A stretch of DNA of 64,000 bases from Vibrio sp. JPW-9-11-11 (GCF_013369335.1 NZ_SZQJ01000005.1:434001-498000); one strand, 5' to 3'; positions 26,021 to 36,430 are shown, numbered from the stretch's first letter. Numbers and translations: made by a program. Notes: generated from the sequence alone by a model not told the origin.

Positions 26021-27061
26021 CTATTTGAGGCTAATAGCGGCGACTTTTTCGACAATTTGCTTGCGAATTGCCCCTAGCCTCACTCGTCGCTCCGGGTGCC
26101 ATGGGGTCGGTCTTAGCAACGCCATCGCTTTTAAGCCTAAGCGAGCAGTCAGAATGCCCACCCCGAGCCCTTGTCCCGCTCGGGCCGATACCTTACCCGC
26201 TAAGTCCATCGACATCAGGTCCATACTTGCATCGATGGCCAATTCACTTGCACCCGCGGCGGCCATATTTATCAGCGTCGCTTTAAACAATTTAAGCCGC
26301 GACCAATACCCGAGTTCAACACCATAAATCTGTGCCAAGTTATCGATCATTTTGAAGTTGCGCCACGCGACCAGCAGCATATCCGCCACCGCCAGAGGGC
26401 TTATCGCCACCAATGCCGCAGACTCGGTCGCATGGGTCGACACCATTTTTGTTGCCCGTTTATCTTGCTCGGCCACTACCATGGCGTCATACATATCAAG
26501 AATTTCCGCATCAGAGTGCGAAGGATTGATACTATTTATCCAGCGGTCATAACTCGGGGATTCTGGCTGGATACCCGCTTGGCTTGCCAACAGCTGACAA
26601 AACTCACTCGCTTGTCCGACGCTTTGCTGTTTAATCATCGCCTCACTGCGCTCTTGCGAACTGAAATGGCGCTTAAGCTGACGTAGCTTAAAGAGTTCCT
26701 TGCCTATCGCGGTGATGCCTAACGTGGCGAGCAGCGAGATAAACCCAGCCCAGCCTAACGCCAGCCAATCCCCATTTTGCCACGAGACCATTACGCTATC
26801 GACCGCTTGCCAAGCGATTAAACCAGAGAAAGTGCCCAGCAGCCCAGTGGTTAGCCATGGGCGTCGCGTTTTTGGCCGTATCACTTGCTCAATCCCTTGC
26901 TCTATTTCGCTCGAAGTTTCGTTATCGACACTCACCGCGACGAACGTCTCGCTCTTGTTAAATGCGCGCTGCGCCGTTAAGTCTTGCTCTTTCGCGCTGG
27001 TGTGCAAGGGCTCCTCAAACACCTGCTTTGCTTTGAGCGATGTTTTGTCTGTAGAGGTCAT
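26021..27061 (-). CDS. ycjF: YcjF family membrane protein (TIGR01620/DUF697)
   Basis: A 346-residue inner-membrane protein. After a hydrophilic N-terminal region, two hydrophobic segments ([14 protein letters not shown] and [18 protein letters not shown]) are followed by the DUF697 domain with another hydrophobic stretch ([19 protein letters not shown]). The partner gene ycjX overlaps its start by four bases. In E. coli ycjXF belongs to the phage-shock regulon and lies before tyrR, as here. Exact function is unknown. Confidence 0.88.
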   Translation of the reverse strand: MTSTDKTSLKAKQVFEEPLHTSAKEQDLTAQRAFNKSETFVAVSVDNETSSEIEQGIEQVIRPKTRRPWLTTGLLGTFSGLIAWQAVDSVMVSWQNGDWLALGWAGFISLLATLGITAIGKELFKLRQLKRHFSSQERSEAMIKQQSVGQASEFCQLLASQAGIQPESPSYDRWINSINPSHSDAEILDMYDAMVVAEQDKRATKMVSTHATESAALVAISPLAVADMLLVAWRNFKMIDNLAQIYGVELGYWSRLKLFKATLINMAAAGASELAIDASMDLMSMDLAGKVSARAGQGLGVGILTARLGLKAMALLRPTPWHPERRVRLGAIRKQIVEKVAAISLK

Positions 27062-28434
27062 TTCAACTTATCTCCAATTAGATATTCCAACGCTTTGTCG
27101 AGGCGAATATGGGCTAAGGGCTCATCGCTGCCACTTTGCGTGGGACGAAAACCGATAAACTCGAACCCCGCGTTGTTCCAATAGCTTGGTTGAGGCAACT
27201 TCTTGGGTACCTCGCCTGGAAACAGCGTCATCGGCTGTTCATCTAAGGTCACACCTTGCAAGGCTGGGTGCGATTTATCGCCATCGTTGATAAAACCCGC
27301 CTGTGTCGCTTGAATCGAAGCCAGTGTTATACACTGCATGTCAATATTTTCGTAGGCGGCAGTTTGCCACGCCGGATGGACCATTTGCTGCAGCAACGAG
27401 ACCAGATTGGTGTGTTGCTCGGGGGTAACGTGATCCGCTTTAGTCGCGGCAAACAGAACTTTATCTATCCTTGGCGCAAACAAGCGTTTAACCAGATTGC
27501 TACGACCATAGCGAAAGCTGTGCATTATCTGTTCTAGGGCATGACGCATGTCACGGAACGACTCAAACCCCGCATTCAGGGGTTGTAGGCAATCAACCAA
27601 AACTATTTGGCGATCAAATGTGGCGAAGTGGTGTTTATAGAACGCTTTGACCACTTTCTGTTGATACTCGTGATAACGTGCCCTAAGCATCTCGAGGTTC
27701 GAGCCTTTGGGCACTTTTTTATCACCATCAAATTGACACGGAAAAAACTGGAGCACTGGCGCGCCTTGAAGCTCACCTGGCAGTACAAAGCGCCCTGGTT
27801 GAACCCAATGTAACCCCTTTTTCTTGCAGGCAAACAGAAATTCAGTGTAAAAACTCGATATCTCGGCAAGCCGCTTTTCGTCGAGCGGAGCACTGGGTTC
27901 GAACTGCTCCATCATCGACAGCCACTCTGTCGCAAGCTCGGCACGTACACCTTTTAACGCATCGAACTGCGCTTGCGTCCACTCGGCGAAGCTTAAGTTC
28001 AACAGTGGCAAGTCCAACAACCACTCGCCTGGATAGTCGATAATGTCGACATTAAGCGTTGCCGTACTGGCAAACAACTTTTTACTACGCTTTTTAGGGC
28101 GATACTTTATCGCCAAGCGAATTTCACTGACATCTCGTGTTGGCTCCGGCCACTGTGGTGGTGTCGCATAGACCTTGTCCATCGCCTCGTCATAAGCAAA
28201 GCGAGGCACCAGCATATTACTTTGGGGCACGCGTTTAGCCCCAATCACACGTTTATCACGGGCGGCAGAAAACAGGGGTAAGTTATCGTGAGTGGATGTA
28301 TGAAGCAGTTGGTTGACCAACGAACTGATAAATGCGGTTTTTCCCGCTCGGGACAACCCCGTAACTGCGACCCGCACATGAGAGTCCATGGTTCTGCTGA
28401 TTAGATCATTCATGTCTTGAGTGAGTTGCTTCAT
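27058..28434 (-). CDS. ycjX: YcjX-family GTPase-like protein (DUF463)
   Basis: A 458-residue P-loop protein with Walker A GLSRAGKT at 26-33 and a [11 protein letters not shown] segment in the switch II position. The YcjX family is GTP-binding and stress induced in enterobacteria; its cellular role is not settled. The start of ycjF overlaps its stop (ATGA), so the pair is one unit. No PspF-type enhancer sites were identified upstream, and pspABC is not in the window. Confidence 0.9.
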   Translation of the reverse strand: MKQLTQDMNDLISRTMDSHVRVAVTGLSRAGKTAFISSLVNQLLHTSTHDNLPLFSAARDKRVIGAKRVPQSNMLVPRFAYDEAMDKVYATPPQWPEPTRDVSEIRLAIKYRPKKRSKKLFASTATLNVDIIDYPGEWLLDLPLLNLSFAEWTQAQFDALKGVRAELATEWLSMMEQFEPSAPLDEKRLAEISSFYTEFLFACKKKGLHWVQPGRFVLPGELQGAPVLQFFPCQFDGDKKVPKGSNLEMLRARYHEYQQKVVKAFYKHHFATFDRQIVLVDCLQPLNAGFESFRDMRHALEQIMHSFRYGRSNLVKRLFAPRIDKVLFAATKADHVTPEQHTNLVSLLQQMVHPAWQTAAYENIDMQCITLASIQATQAGFINDGDKSHPALQGVTLDEQPMTLFPGEVPKKLPQPSYWNNAGFEFIGFRPTQSGSDEPLAHIRLDKALEYLIGDKLK

Positions 28435-28500
28435 TCCTAATCTCTATTACTTCGATTCGCACTAGCTTATGGCGACTAACCTTAATCTTAGATGAACAAA

Positions 28501-28527
28501 AAAGCCCCTGACCGGATCAGAGGCTTT
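28501..28527 (-). terminator. Terminator of the small membrane protein gene
   Basis: A stem formed by AAAGCC-CTGA and TCAG-GGCTTT (one bulge on each side), followed by TTTTTGTTC on the minus strand, 27 bases after the stop. Confidence 0.75.
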
Positions 28528-28553
28528 AGGGAACATGTTGCGTTCAGCATGAT

Positions 28554-28739
28554 TTAATCGTCTTCAATCAACTTATAAATCACAAACAGCGCGATTTCTA
28601 ACAATACGAACAGCGCACAAGTGATGGTCACATACTTTTCATCAAAAATGCTGATCCCGTGCAAGATGAGGTCATAGCCGACAAATACACCGACCACCAC
28701 TGCGATGATAAGCTGCAAGATCTGAATGAAACGTGGCAT
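28554..28739 (-). CDS. Small two-helix membrane protein of unknown function
   Basis: A 61-residue protein with two predicted membrane helices (LQLIIAVVVGVFVGYDLIL and ITCALFVLLEIALFVIYKL) and an acidic end IEDD. GGAG lies ten bases before the ATG, and a clear terminator follows, so it is likely a real gene. No family is recognised. It lies between fumarase and ycjX, transcribed the same way. Confidence 0.65.
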   Translation of the reverse strand: MPRFIQILQLIIAVVVGVFVGYDLILHGISIFDEKYVTITCALFVLLEIALFVIYKLIEDD

Positions 28740-28784
28740 GTTAGGTTAGCTCCTGACAGTTGTTTTTATTAGAGTATATAGACA

Positions 28785-28810
28785 AAAGGTGCCGCGTTGG
28801 CGCCACCTTT
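28785..28810 (-). terminator. Probable terminator of the fumarase gene
   Basis: AAAGGTG pairs with CACCTTT, with further partial pairing of GC-rich bases inside; TTTTGTC follows on the minus strand about 50 bases after the stop. Confidence 0.6.
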
Positions 28811-28862
28811 GTCAAATATTTGCTAATTAAATCAGTGATTTTCTCGTTAGTTAGTCACGTAA

Positions 28863-30386
28863 CTAAGATTGAGACTCCATCTCCTGGATTTTTACTTTCC
28901 ATGTATCAGGGCCGATTTGGTGGGCGTTGGCTCCATTGGAGTCAACCGCGACAGTGACTGGCATATCTTCCACTTCGAACTCGTAGATGGCTTCCATGCC
29001 TAAGTCTTCAAACGCTACCACACGCGCCTTCTTAATGGCTTTAGCAACTAGGTAAGCCGCACCACCGACCGCCATCAAATAAACCGCTTTGTGCTTTTTA
29101 ATCGACTCGACCGTCGCAGGACCGCGCTCTGCTTTACCTATCATGCCCATAATGCCTGTCTCTTCCAGCATCATGTCGGTGAACTTATCCATACGTGTAG
29201 ATGTTGTTGGGCCAGCCGGACCTACGGCTTCATCGCCAACTGCATCAACTGGGCCAACGTAGTAGATAAACTTACCTTTGAAATCGACACCTTCAGGCAG
29301 GCCTTCGCCATTAGCCAGCATGGTCTGAATACGTTTATGCGCCGCATCACGGCCGGTTAGGATCTTGCCGGAAAGGAGTACGGTTTCACCGGTTTTCCAT
29401 TGCTCGACGTCAGCTTGAGTGACTTCATCGAGGTTAACTCGACGCGTATTGGCTCCCGCTTCCCACGTGATATCTGGCCACTCTTCCAGTTTTGGTGGCG
29501 TGAGATCGGCAGGTCCAGTTCCGTCTAGAGTAAAGTGTACGTGACGAGTCGCCGCACAGTTAGGGATCAAACAAACGGGTTTAGACGCCGCGTGCGTTGG
29601 CGCGGTTTTTATTTTAACGTCTACGACTGTAGTTAGGCCACCAAGTCCCTGCGCACCAATGCCGAGCTTGTTAACGCGATTAAAGATATCGAGACGCAGT
29701 TCTTCTTCAGCATTTTGCGGGCCACGCTCGATAAGCTCTTGGATATCGATGTGCTCCATCAATGACTCTTTCGCCAATACCGCGGCTTTCTCCGCCGTAC
29801 CACCGATACCGATACCGAGCATTCCCGGTGGACACCAGCCCGCCCCCATTGTTGGCAAGGTTTTTTCCACCCATTCCGCGATATCATCGGATGGGTTGAG
29901 CATCACCATCTTAGTTTTGTTCTCGCTACCGCCGCCTTTGGCCGCGATTTGAATTTCAACTTTGTCGCCTGGCACCATATTAATATGTACAACCGCTGGT
30001 GTGTTGTCTTTGGTGTTAATACGCTTGCCCGCCGGGTCCATCAAAACCGATGCACGCAGTGGGTTGTCTGGATTGGTGTAAGCTTGACGAACACCTTCAT
30101 CCACCATCTGCTGAACCGTCAGGTCTGTTGAGTCCCACTGAACGGCCATCCCAACGTTAACGAAACACGTCACGATACCAGTATCTTGACAGATTGGACG
30201 ATGACCTTCTGCGGACATTCGAGAGTTGATCAGTATTTGAGCAATCGCGTCTTTTGCGGCTTGGCTTTCTTCACGTTGGTAGGCTTTTTCTAGGGCTTGG
30301 ACAAAGTCTAATGGATGGTAATAAGAGATGTACTGAAGTGCATCAGCGACACTGCTGATCACGTCCTGTTGGCGAATTACGGTCAT
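28863..30386 (-). CDS. fumA: Class I fumarate hydratase ([4Fe-4S], FumA type)
   Basis: A 507-residue cytoplasmic enzyme that interconverts fumarate and malate in the TCA cycle. It shows the class I fumarase N-terminal domain with RPICQDTGIVTCFVNVG (cluster Cys) and the C-terminal beta domain (GKILTGRDAAHKRI, GPAGPTTSTRMD). Length fits the family. ATG 30386 is used, with GAGG six bases before it; the frame runs open to 30545 but that extension is unlike any fumarase. Oxygen-sensitive cluster proteins like this often depend on iron supply. Confidence 0.92.
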   Translation of the reverse strand: MTVIRQQDVISSVADALQYISYYHPLDFVQALEKAYQREESQAAKDAIAQILINSRMSAEGHRPICQDTGIVTCFVNVGMAVQWDSTDLTVQQMVDEGVRQAYTNPDNPLRASVLMDPAGKRINTKDNTPAVVHINMVPGDKVEIQIAAKGGGSENKTKMVMLNPSDDIAEWVEKTLPTMGAGWCPPGMLGIGIGGTAEKAAVLAKESLMEHIDIQELIERGPQNAEEELRLDIFNRVNKLGIGAQGLGGLTTVVDVKIKTAPTHAASKPVCLIPNCAATRHVHFTLDGTGPADLTPPKLEEWPDITWEAGANTRRVNLDEVTQADVEQWKTGETVLLSGKILTGRDAAHKRIQTMLANGEGLPEGVDFKGKFIYYVGPVDAVGDEAVGPAGPTTSTRMDKFTDMMLEETGIMGMIGKAERGPATVESIKKHKAVYLMAVGGAAYLVAKAIKKARVVAFEDLGMEAIYEFEVEDMPVTVAVDSNGANAHQIGPDTWKVKIQEMESQS

Positions 30387-30556
30387 TGCATGCCTCGTTA
30401 TATTTTTTTGCTTCCTTTTGCCATCGCTCACAAACGTTTGCTGATTGGCTTTATAATAGCAAAACACTGGTGTAGCGACCTTTGTGGTCAATATGATACT
30501 CTTGCTTTCCCCAACACGCCACGGTAGCAACGATCTCTTTGTCACAAATTAAACAA

Positions 30557-31933
30557 ATGAACAACAACAATTCAAATCGCTTAGAAATCAAGCTGATCCC
30601 TTACCATGAACGCCTTGCAATTGAGCTTTTCAGCGCGATTGAATCCCAACCTTGGGCCATGCTGTTGCGATCACCGTCCCGCTCGCATATTGATAGCCGC
30701 TTCGATATTTTGGTCGCGCGCCCGATTGCCACTATCACCACTTGCGGCCAGCAAAGTCGCATCGTTGAAAATGGCCACACCACACTCTCACAGCAAGACC
30801 CATTTGAGTTACTTAACCTCTGGCAACAATCCTTGTTGAGTGGTATCGATTATCAGGGAGAATTGCCTTTTGTTGGCGGGGCATTAGGCTACTTTGCTTA
30901 CGACTTGGGCAGGCGAGTCGAAAAGCTACCCACGTTGGCCGAGCAGGATCTAACGACGCCCGATATGGCTGTTGGGCTGTATGATTGGGCGATTGTGGTA
31001 GACCACCAAACTCAGCAAGCACAAGTTGTCGGCGTCAACACAGAACAACGTTGGCAATGGCTTCAGAGCCAAAGCGCCGCGGCTAGCGAGCATTTTTCGC
31101 TGACCAGTGACTGGCAATCCAACATGACTCACAGCAGCTATAGCCATAAGTTTGCTCAAGTCCAAGAGTACTTGCGTTCTGGGGATTGTTATCAGATCAA
31201 CCTAGCGCAGCGTTTTCAAGCGACTTATATCGGCAGTGAGTGGCAAGCTTATCTCGAGCTTGAAAAGGTCAATCAAGGTCCTTTCTCCGCTTTCATACGC
31301 ACAGAACAAGGCGCGATTATCAGCGTCTCTCCTGAACGTTTTTTGCAGTTAAAACAGGGCATAATTGAGACTAAGCCGATCAAAGGCACCCGACCTCGCC
31401 ATAGCGATCCTCAGCGCGACCAGAGTGCAGCCAATGAGCTGGCCGCCGCCGAAAAAGACCAAGCAGAAAACCTAATGATTGTTGACTTACTGCGCAACGA
31501 TGTAGGTCGAGTCGCTAAGCCCGGTACGGTTCATGTACCAAAACTGTTCGACATCGAAAGCTTCCCTGCGGTGCACCATCTCGTCAGTACCATTCGCGCT
31601 CAACTGGACCATAACTACACCCCCGCCGACCTACTTCGCGCGTCATTCCCGGGTGGTTCAATTACTGGCGCACCCAAAATACGCGCAATGGAAATCATCG
31701 AAGAACTCGAACCCCACCGACGTAGCGCTTATTGCGGCAGCATCGGTTACATTAGTCGACACGGTGCGATGGACACCAGCATCACCATTCGCACATTGGT
31801 GGCAGAAAACCAACGTCTGTATGTGTGGGCAGGTGGCGGACTGGTCGCCGATAGTCAATGCGAAAGTGAGTATCAAGAAACTTTGGATAAGCTGAGTCGT
31901 ATTCTTCCCGTACTACAAGACTTTGAGCACTAA
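30557..31933 (+). CDS. pabB: Aminodeoxychorismate synthase component I
   Basis: A 458-residue chorismate-binding enzyme that, with the glutaminase PabA, makes 4-amino-4-deoxychorismate for folate. Key segments: GDCYQINLAQRF, PIKGTRPRH with Lys of the PIKGT motif, ENLMIVDLLRNDVGRV, and the C-terminal GSITGAPK and YCGSIGY. PIKGT distinguishes PabB from anthranilate synthase TrpE. ATG 30557 is used; an in-frame TTG at 30539 exists. It runs convergently to the hybrid kinase with a 13-base gap. Confidence 0.9.
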   Translation: MNNNNSNRLEIKLIPYHERLAIELFSAIESQPWAMLLRSPSRSHIDSRFDILVARPIATITTCGQQSRIVENGHTTLSQQDPFELLNLWQQSLLSGIDYQGELPFVGGALGYFAYDLGRRVEKLPTLAEQDLTTPDMAVGLYDWAIVVDHQTQQAQVVGVNTEQRWQWLQSQSAAASEHFSLTSDWQSNMTHSSYSHKFAQVQEYLRSGDCYQINLAQRFQATYIGSEWQAYLELEKVNQGPFSAFIRTEQGAIISVSPERFLQLKQGIIETKPIKGTRPRHSDPQRDQSAANELAAAEKDQAENLMIVDLLRNDVGRVAKPGTVHVPKLFDIESFPAVHHLVSTIRAQLDHNYTPADLLRASFPGGSITGAPKIRAMEIIEELEPHRRSAYCGSIGYISRHGAMDTSITIRTLVAENQRLYVWAGGGLVADSQCESEYQETLDKLSRILPVLQDFEH

Positions 31934-31946
31934 TGAATTGCAAGCG

Positions 31947-33647
31947 TTAGTGCGTCCACTTTTCCAAAATCAAAGTTAAGTCTTTCGCGGTGTAAGGCTT
32001 GGTCAGAATATCGTCCATTCCCGACTGAATGCACCGCTCGCGCTCACTCAAGGTAGTGCTGGCGGTAAGCGCAATAATGGGTAGCTGGCACCCTTGTTCA
32101 CGAAGAAGCTGAGTTGCTTCAAACCCATCCATTTCAGGCATGCGGCAATCCATGAAAATTAAGTCATAATGCCCATGTTGCACCGCTTGGATCGCCTCGA
32201 CACCGTTGTTGGCTATATCTGGGTTGATCGTGAGTTTTTTGAGCATCTGATTGATAATTAATTGATTCATACGAATATCATCGACTACCAACACTGCCAA
32301 CTGGTCAAACGGTGTTCCACGCTCATTGGCCGTATCTGTGGCTTGATTCATCGATTCCACCGCTGAGATTTCAAGAGGAAGCTCAACTTCAAAGCAGCTT
32401 CCCTCACCGAGTACACTGCTAAACGTCATCGTTCCCGACATCAGTTCAACCAAATTCTTGCAGATGGCTAGGCCTAATCCCGTACCTTCAAAGTTGCGTT
32501 TGGCCGTTCGGTCAGCTTGGACAAAAGGGTTAAATAAATCATGCTGCGCTTGTTCACTGATGCCCACGCCGGTGTCAGTGATCATCAAATGCAGTGCGTT
32601 GTTTTTCCAGCCAACCGTTAAACTCACTGTACCTTGTAGGGTAAATTTAACTGCATTACCCACAAGGTTAACTAAGATTTGTCCTATCCGCTCAAAGTCG
32701 CCAATCATTGCTGACGGGATGCCATCCTGCTCAATGATGTCGAAAACAATTCCTTTTTCACGCGCTCTACTATCAAAAATGCCTAGTAACATGTCACGTA
32801 AATCTGACCACTGAAATTGAGCCGGAATGAGCTCCATCATACCAGCATTCATTTTGCTAAAATCCAGCAAGTCATTGATTATGTGGCGCAATAAGTCACC
32901 TGAATGGGTCAGATTAGACAGCAGCGCCTGTTGTTCGTCATCCAGCTGACTGTCAGCAAGCAGTTCAGCACTCCCAAGCAAGCCATTTAATGGTGTGCGT
33001 AACTCATGGTTAATCATCGCAACAAATTCTTGAGTTGCTCGTTCAGACTCTTCAGCTCTATCACGCGCTTGTTGGTTGCTGATCAAGATTAATTGGCGAC
33101 TTATCGCACTGCACATTAACTCGGCGACCAACAGCATTTGATTGACCACAAAATCCCTTTCAATGTCGTCGTCTTCTATCCTCACCACCAATTGACCAAC
33201 GACACGGCGTTCCACTTCAAGGGGCAGAATTAACTGACAATCCTGCCAAACAGGATAGGCTTTCACTGATGTCAGATCGCGTTGCACACATTGACCAAAT
33301 TGATGAGCGTTGACTGTAGCAATAAGCCCCGGTTCAAGTGTCAAGCTTGCGGCACTGATCGCAGCCATCGCTTCTAAGCGTTCCAATAAGCTCGCGATCA
33401 TACCGTCGTCGAAGCTTCTTCTTAAAAAAGCACGTCCAAAGTGAATCAAGGCCTCATTAAGGTGCTGTTCAAACTCAATTTTGTGCAAGTCATTACGGGT
33501 TTGTAATTTCAGCTGGTTGAGGACCAACTCAAGCTGCTGGTTGGCTTGATACAGTTCGAGACTTTTGCTTTCAAGCAATTGCTCAGCTTGTAGGCGCGCC
33601 GCTTTCTCCCGAGCCAGTTTTCTCTCTAACGCAGAAGAGGGGTCCAT
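31947..33647 (-). CDS. Soluble hybrid histidine kinase paired with H-NOX (HqsK/HnoK-like)
   Basis: A 566-residue kinase without membrane segments. A coiled coil (about 8-58) leads to a GAF-like region (60-190), HisKA with His214 in MINHELRTPLNG, an HATPase (DTGVGIS, GTGLGLAICK), and a C-terminal receiver with DD and the phospho-Asp in IFMDCRMPEMDG. It starts 4 bases after the H-NOX stop. In Vibrio harveyi an H-NOX/hybrid-kinase pair (HqsK) feeds NO information into quorum sensing through LuxU; the same architecture suggests this role here, by inference. Confidence 0.88.
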   Translation of the reverse strand: MDPSSALERKLAREKAARLQAEQLLESKSLELYQANQQLELVLNQLKLQTRNDLHKIEFEQHLNEALIHFGRAFLRRSFDDGMIASLLERLEAMAAISAASLTLEPGLIATVNAHQFGQCVQRDLTSVKAYPVWQDCQLILPLEVERRVVGQLVVRIEDDDIERDFVVNQMLLVAELMCSAISRQLILISNQQARDRAEESERATQEFVAMINHELRTPLNGLLGSAELLADSQLDDEQQALLSNLTHSGDLLRHIINDLLDFSKMNAGMMELIPAQFQWSDLRDMLLGIFDSRAREKGIVFDIIEQDGIPSAMIGDFERIGQILVNLVGNAVKFTLQGTVSLTVGWKNNALHLMITDTGVGISEQAQHDLFNPFVQADRTAKRNFEGTGLGLAICKNLVELMSGTMTFSSVLGEGSCFEVELPLEISAVESMNQATDTANERGTPFDQLAVLVVDDIRMNQLIINQMLKKLTINPDIANNGVEAIQAVQHGHYDLIFMDCRMPEMDGFEATQLLREQGCQLPIIALTASTTLSERERCIQSGMDDILTKPYTAKDLTLILEKWTH

Positions 33648-33651
33648 GGGT

Positions 33652-34194
33652 TTACTCCACTAAACGTACTGTAAAACGGACTTGGCTGCCATCGTCGACG
33701 CAGCTCTGCATGTCAACCGTCACTTTCTGTTGATAGTGCTCTGCACAGCCTTGGATAAGCCCTAGACAAACGTGTGACATACACCGTGCACTGAGGTAAT
33801 CAAACACCAGCTCCGTCTCCGATTCAGAAACAAAGTTAAACTTAGGCGGGTTCGCATCGGGGTAGAGCTTTTTTACTTCGAGATGGATGTAATCTTCAAC
33901 CAACTTAATGAAATGAAAGGTAGAATGACAGGTTTGTAGACTACTATTACTAGGTAAGGAACGATAAAGGTTGTGAAATACAGATTGACCGAAAATGCAT
34001 TGTAAATCTTGAGCAGAAATCCCGGTTCTCTGACTGAGCTGAACGATGAGTTTGACCAAGTTTCGATGGTCGTAGCTTCCTACGGCGGTGTAAACCCCGT
34101 CATCTCCCGCCAGGGATAGAACGGTATCTAACTCTTCGAGACCGAACTTTTGTTCGACTAAGTCCATAAATTCGGTAAAGATAATCCCTTTCAT
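33652..34194 (-). CDS. H-NOX haem nitric-oxide sensor
   Basis: A 180-residue haem protein beginning MKGIIFTEFMDLVEQKFG, the usual H-NOX start and length. The proximal haem ligand is His104 in DYIHLEVKKLYP, and the haem propionate motif YxSxR is Y133-S135-R137. H-NOX proteins bind NO, and in bacteria they regulate a neighbouring kinase or cyclase. The frame extends upstream to 34278, but the H-NOX fold begins at the ATG at 34194. It is co-transcribed with the kinase gene, four bases downstream, and divergent from the Nudix gene. Confidence 0.9.
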   Translation of the reverse strand: MKGIIFTEFMDLVEQKFGLEELDTVLSLAGDDGVYTAVGSYDHRNLVKLIVQLSQRTGISAQDLQCIFGQSVFHNLYRSLPSNSSLQTCHSTFHFIKLVEDYIHLEVKKLYPDANPPKFNFVSESETELVFDYLSARCMSHVCLGLIQGCAEHYQQKVTVDMQSCVDDGSQVRFTVRLVE

Positions 34195-34279
34195 TATTGT
34201 GCGATCCTTGCCTGACTTATTGCTTTTAAAAGCATGAGTCACATTATGAATATTTTCAAATGAGTACGGAGCTAACATC

Positions 34280-34879
34280 TTGTTGGAACTGAATAAAAGT
34301 GATCTGATACAGCGTTTTCAGCTACACCAAACTGTTGACTATCATCAAGAGGCATTAAGACGTGTTGCTCACCTTGAACACACTTCGCTACGCAAAGCTT
34401 CAGTCCTGATTGGATTCGTAGAACGAGACAGTGGGCTCAACGTATTGTTCACTCGCCGAGCTCGTCACTTGAAACACCATCCGGGTCAAGTCAGTTTTCC
34501 TGGCGGAAAATATGAGCGCAGTGATGGCGACTTAGCGACTACCGCGCTGCGTGAAACCTTTGAGGAAGTCGGGATCGCTCACAGTAAGATTTCCATTTTT
34601 GGCCAGCTACCAGAGCTTGTGACCGTGAGCCGCTTCACCGTTACTCCGTTTATGGCATTTATTGATGCAGATTATCGCCCAGCAATTGACCGTAACGAAG
34701 TCGACGAGGTGTTTGAGGTTCCTGCTAGGATCGTTCTCAACCCTGGTGAGTTGCACAGCGAACGCTTCTACATTAACAATCACTCTCACCGCGTTTTTGG
34801 TCTCTCCTACCAAAACCACTTCATTTGGGGCATGACAGCACAAATTATCGACGCAATGCAAAAGCAAATCATGCAGTAA
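34280..34879 (+). CDS. nudL: Nudix hydrolase, CoA pyrophosphatase type (NudL/YeaB-like)
   Basis: A 199-residue enzyme with a complete Nudix box: GGKYERSDGDLATTALRETF, then EEVG. Upstream lies LKHHPGQVSFPGG, the signature shared by coenzyme A pyrophosphatases of the YeaB/NUDT7 group, which cleave CoA and its derivatives. The start codon is TTG at 34280 with GGAG eight bases before it; no ATG is available nearby. The promoter region is shared with the divergent H-NOX gene. Confidence 0.85.
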   Translation: MLELNKSDLIQRFQLHQTVDYHQEALRRVAHLEHTSLRKASVLIGFVERDSGLNVLFTRRARHLKHHPGQVSFPGGKYERSDGDLATTALRETFEEVGIAHSKISIFGQLPELVTVSRFTVTPFMAFIDADYRPAIDRNEVDEVFEVPARIVLNPGELHSERFYINNHSHRVFGLSYQNHFIWGMTAQIIDAMQKQIMQ

Positions 34880-35059
34880 TGAAACGTAAACGTAGGAATC
34901 TGTTGATAAGTTGTCACATTAGTAAAAATATTCAGTAATAAAGCAAACGGTTTCCTACAGCATTGATAAAACAAACTCATAACAAGATTAGTTTTTCTAA
35001 TGTCACGAATTAGCATAAATCACTAGTAGCACATCATTTTCGTGAGCAAAAACCTATTT

Positions 35060-35088
35060 TTGACATATCCTATTATAACTCTTATCAA
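35060..35088 (+). promoter_or_regulatory. Candidate sigma-70 promoter of sdaC
   Basis: TTGACA (35060-35065) and TATCAA (35083-35088) are separated by 17 bases, about 90 bases before the sdaC ATG. The 297-base gap in front is AT-rich; apart from this and scattered TGTCAC half-sites I see nothing else in it. Confidence 0.5.
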
Positions 35089-35176
35089 TTCATGATTTAG
35101 ATCTACTTTTCATGAAAGAAATTTCTGCAAAATTGCACCCGACTTATTTCCTGTTCCCAAAAATGAGTATCACAAC

Positions 35177-36430
35177 ATGAATACAACTACATCTGCGGTT
35201 TCTTCCGCACAATCGTCTAGTAAGTTTACTTACAAAGACTTCACTTGGTGTCTGTCGCTTTTTGGTACTGCGGTAGGTGCTGGCGTACTTTTCCTTCCAA
35301 TTAAAGCGGGTGCTGGCGGTTTTTGGCCATTAGTTATCCTTGCTCTAATCGCGGCACCAATGACTTGGTTCGCACACAAATCTCTCGCTCGTTTCGTACT
35401 TTCTGCAAAAAATCCTGAAGCTGATATCACTGATACTGTTGAAGAACACTTTGGTAAGACTGGCGCAAACCTTATTACTTTTGCTTACTTTTTCGCTATC
35501 TACCCAATCGTTCTTATCTACGGTGTTGGTATCACAAACACGGTTGACTCGTTCCTAGTAAACCAAATGGGCATGGAATCCATCCCTCGCTGGCTACTGT
35601 CTGGTGCGCTGATCGCTGCGATGACTGCGGGCGTGGTGTTTGGTAAAGAGCTAATGCTAAAAGCAACGTCTGCACTGGTTTACCCACTCGTTGCAATCCT
35701 GCTAGCACTTTCTTTTTACCTAATCCCTGACTGGAACAGCTCAATGATGTCTGTTGCACCAGACTGGTCTTCTATGCCATCTGTTGTTTGGCTAGCCATT
35801 CCAATCATTGTGTTCTCTTTCAACCACAGCCCAGTCATCTCTCAGTTCTCTAAAGAGCAACGTCGTGTACACGGTGATGACGCAGTTAAGAAAACTGATG
35901 CGATCACGGGTGGTGCAGCGATGATGCTAATGGGCTTCGTAATGTTCTTCGTATTCTCTGTAGTACTTTCTCTATCTCCAGAGCAGCTAGCAATGGCTAA
36001 AGAACAAAACATCTCTGTTCTTTCTTACCTAGCGAACGTTCACGAATCTCCACTAATCTCTTACATGGGTCCACTGGTTGCATTCGCTGCGATTACTTCA
36101 AGCTACTTTGGTCACTTCCTAGGTGCGCATGAAGGTCTAGTTGGTCTAATCAAGTCTCGCTCTGAAACGCCAGTAAGCAAGATTGAAAAAACATCGCTAA
36201 TCTTCATCGTTGTTACCACTTGGATCGTCGCTATCGTTAACCCAAGCATCCTTGGCATGATTGAAACTATGGGCGCGCCAATGATTGCCGCTATCTTGTT
36301 CCTAATGCCTGTATTTGCGATGCAGAAAGTACCAGCAATGGCGAAGTACAAAACTTCTGCGCCTGTGCAGATTTTCACAACTATCTGTGGTCTTGCGGCA
36401 ATTACTTCTGTAATCTACGGCGCTCTTTAA
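35177..36430 (+). CDS. sdaC: Serine transporter, HAAAP family (SdaC-like)
   Basis: A 417-residue inner-membrane permease with about 11 helices. The HAAAP start SLFGTAVGAGVLFLPIKAG is present, as is FSFNHSPVISQFS typical of SdaC-type serine permeases. These import L-serine with protons. sdaA follows after 95 bases and a hairpin, so uptake and deamination of serine are linked as in E. coli. The codon usage of this gene is visibly biased to a few codons (GGT, CTA, ATC), as in highly expressed genes. Confidence 0.87.
   Translation: MNTTTSAVSSAQSSSKFTYKDFTWCLSLFGTAVGAGVLFLPIKAGAGGFWPLVILALIAAPMTWFAHKSLARFVLSAKNPEADITDTVEEHFGKTGANLITFAYFFAIYPIVLIYGVGITNTVDSFLVNQMGMESIPRWLLSGALIAAMTAGVVFGKELMLKATSALVYPLVAILLALSFYLIPDWNSSMMSVAPDWSSMPSVVWLAIPIIVFSFNHSPVISQFSKEQRRVHGDDAVKKTDAITGGAAMMLMGFVMFFVFSVVLSLSPEQLAMAKEQNISVLSYLANVHESPLISYMGPLVAFAAITSSYFGHFLGAHEGLVGLIKSRSETPVSKIEKTSLIFIVVTTWIVAIVNPSILGMIETMGAPMIAAILFLMPVFAMQKVPAMAKYKTSAPVQIFTTICGLAAITSVIYGAL

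Noticed and set aside
30387..30545. 53-residue N-terminal extension of fumarase
   Set aside because: The extension is unlike fumarases and overlaps the pabB start region; ATG 30386 has GAGG at the right distance and gives the family length.
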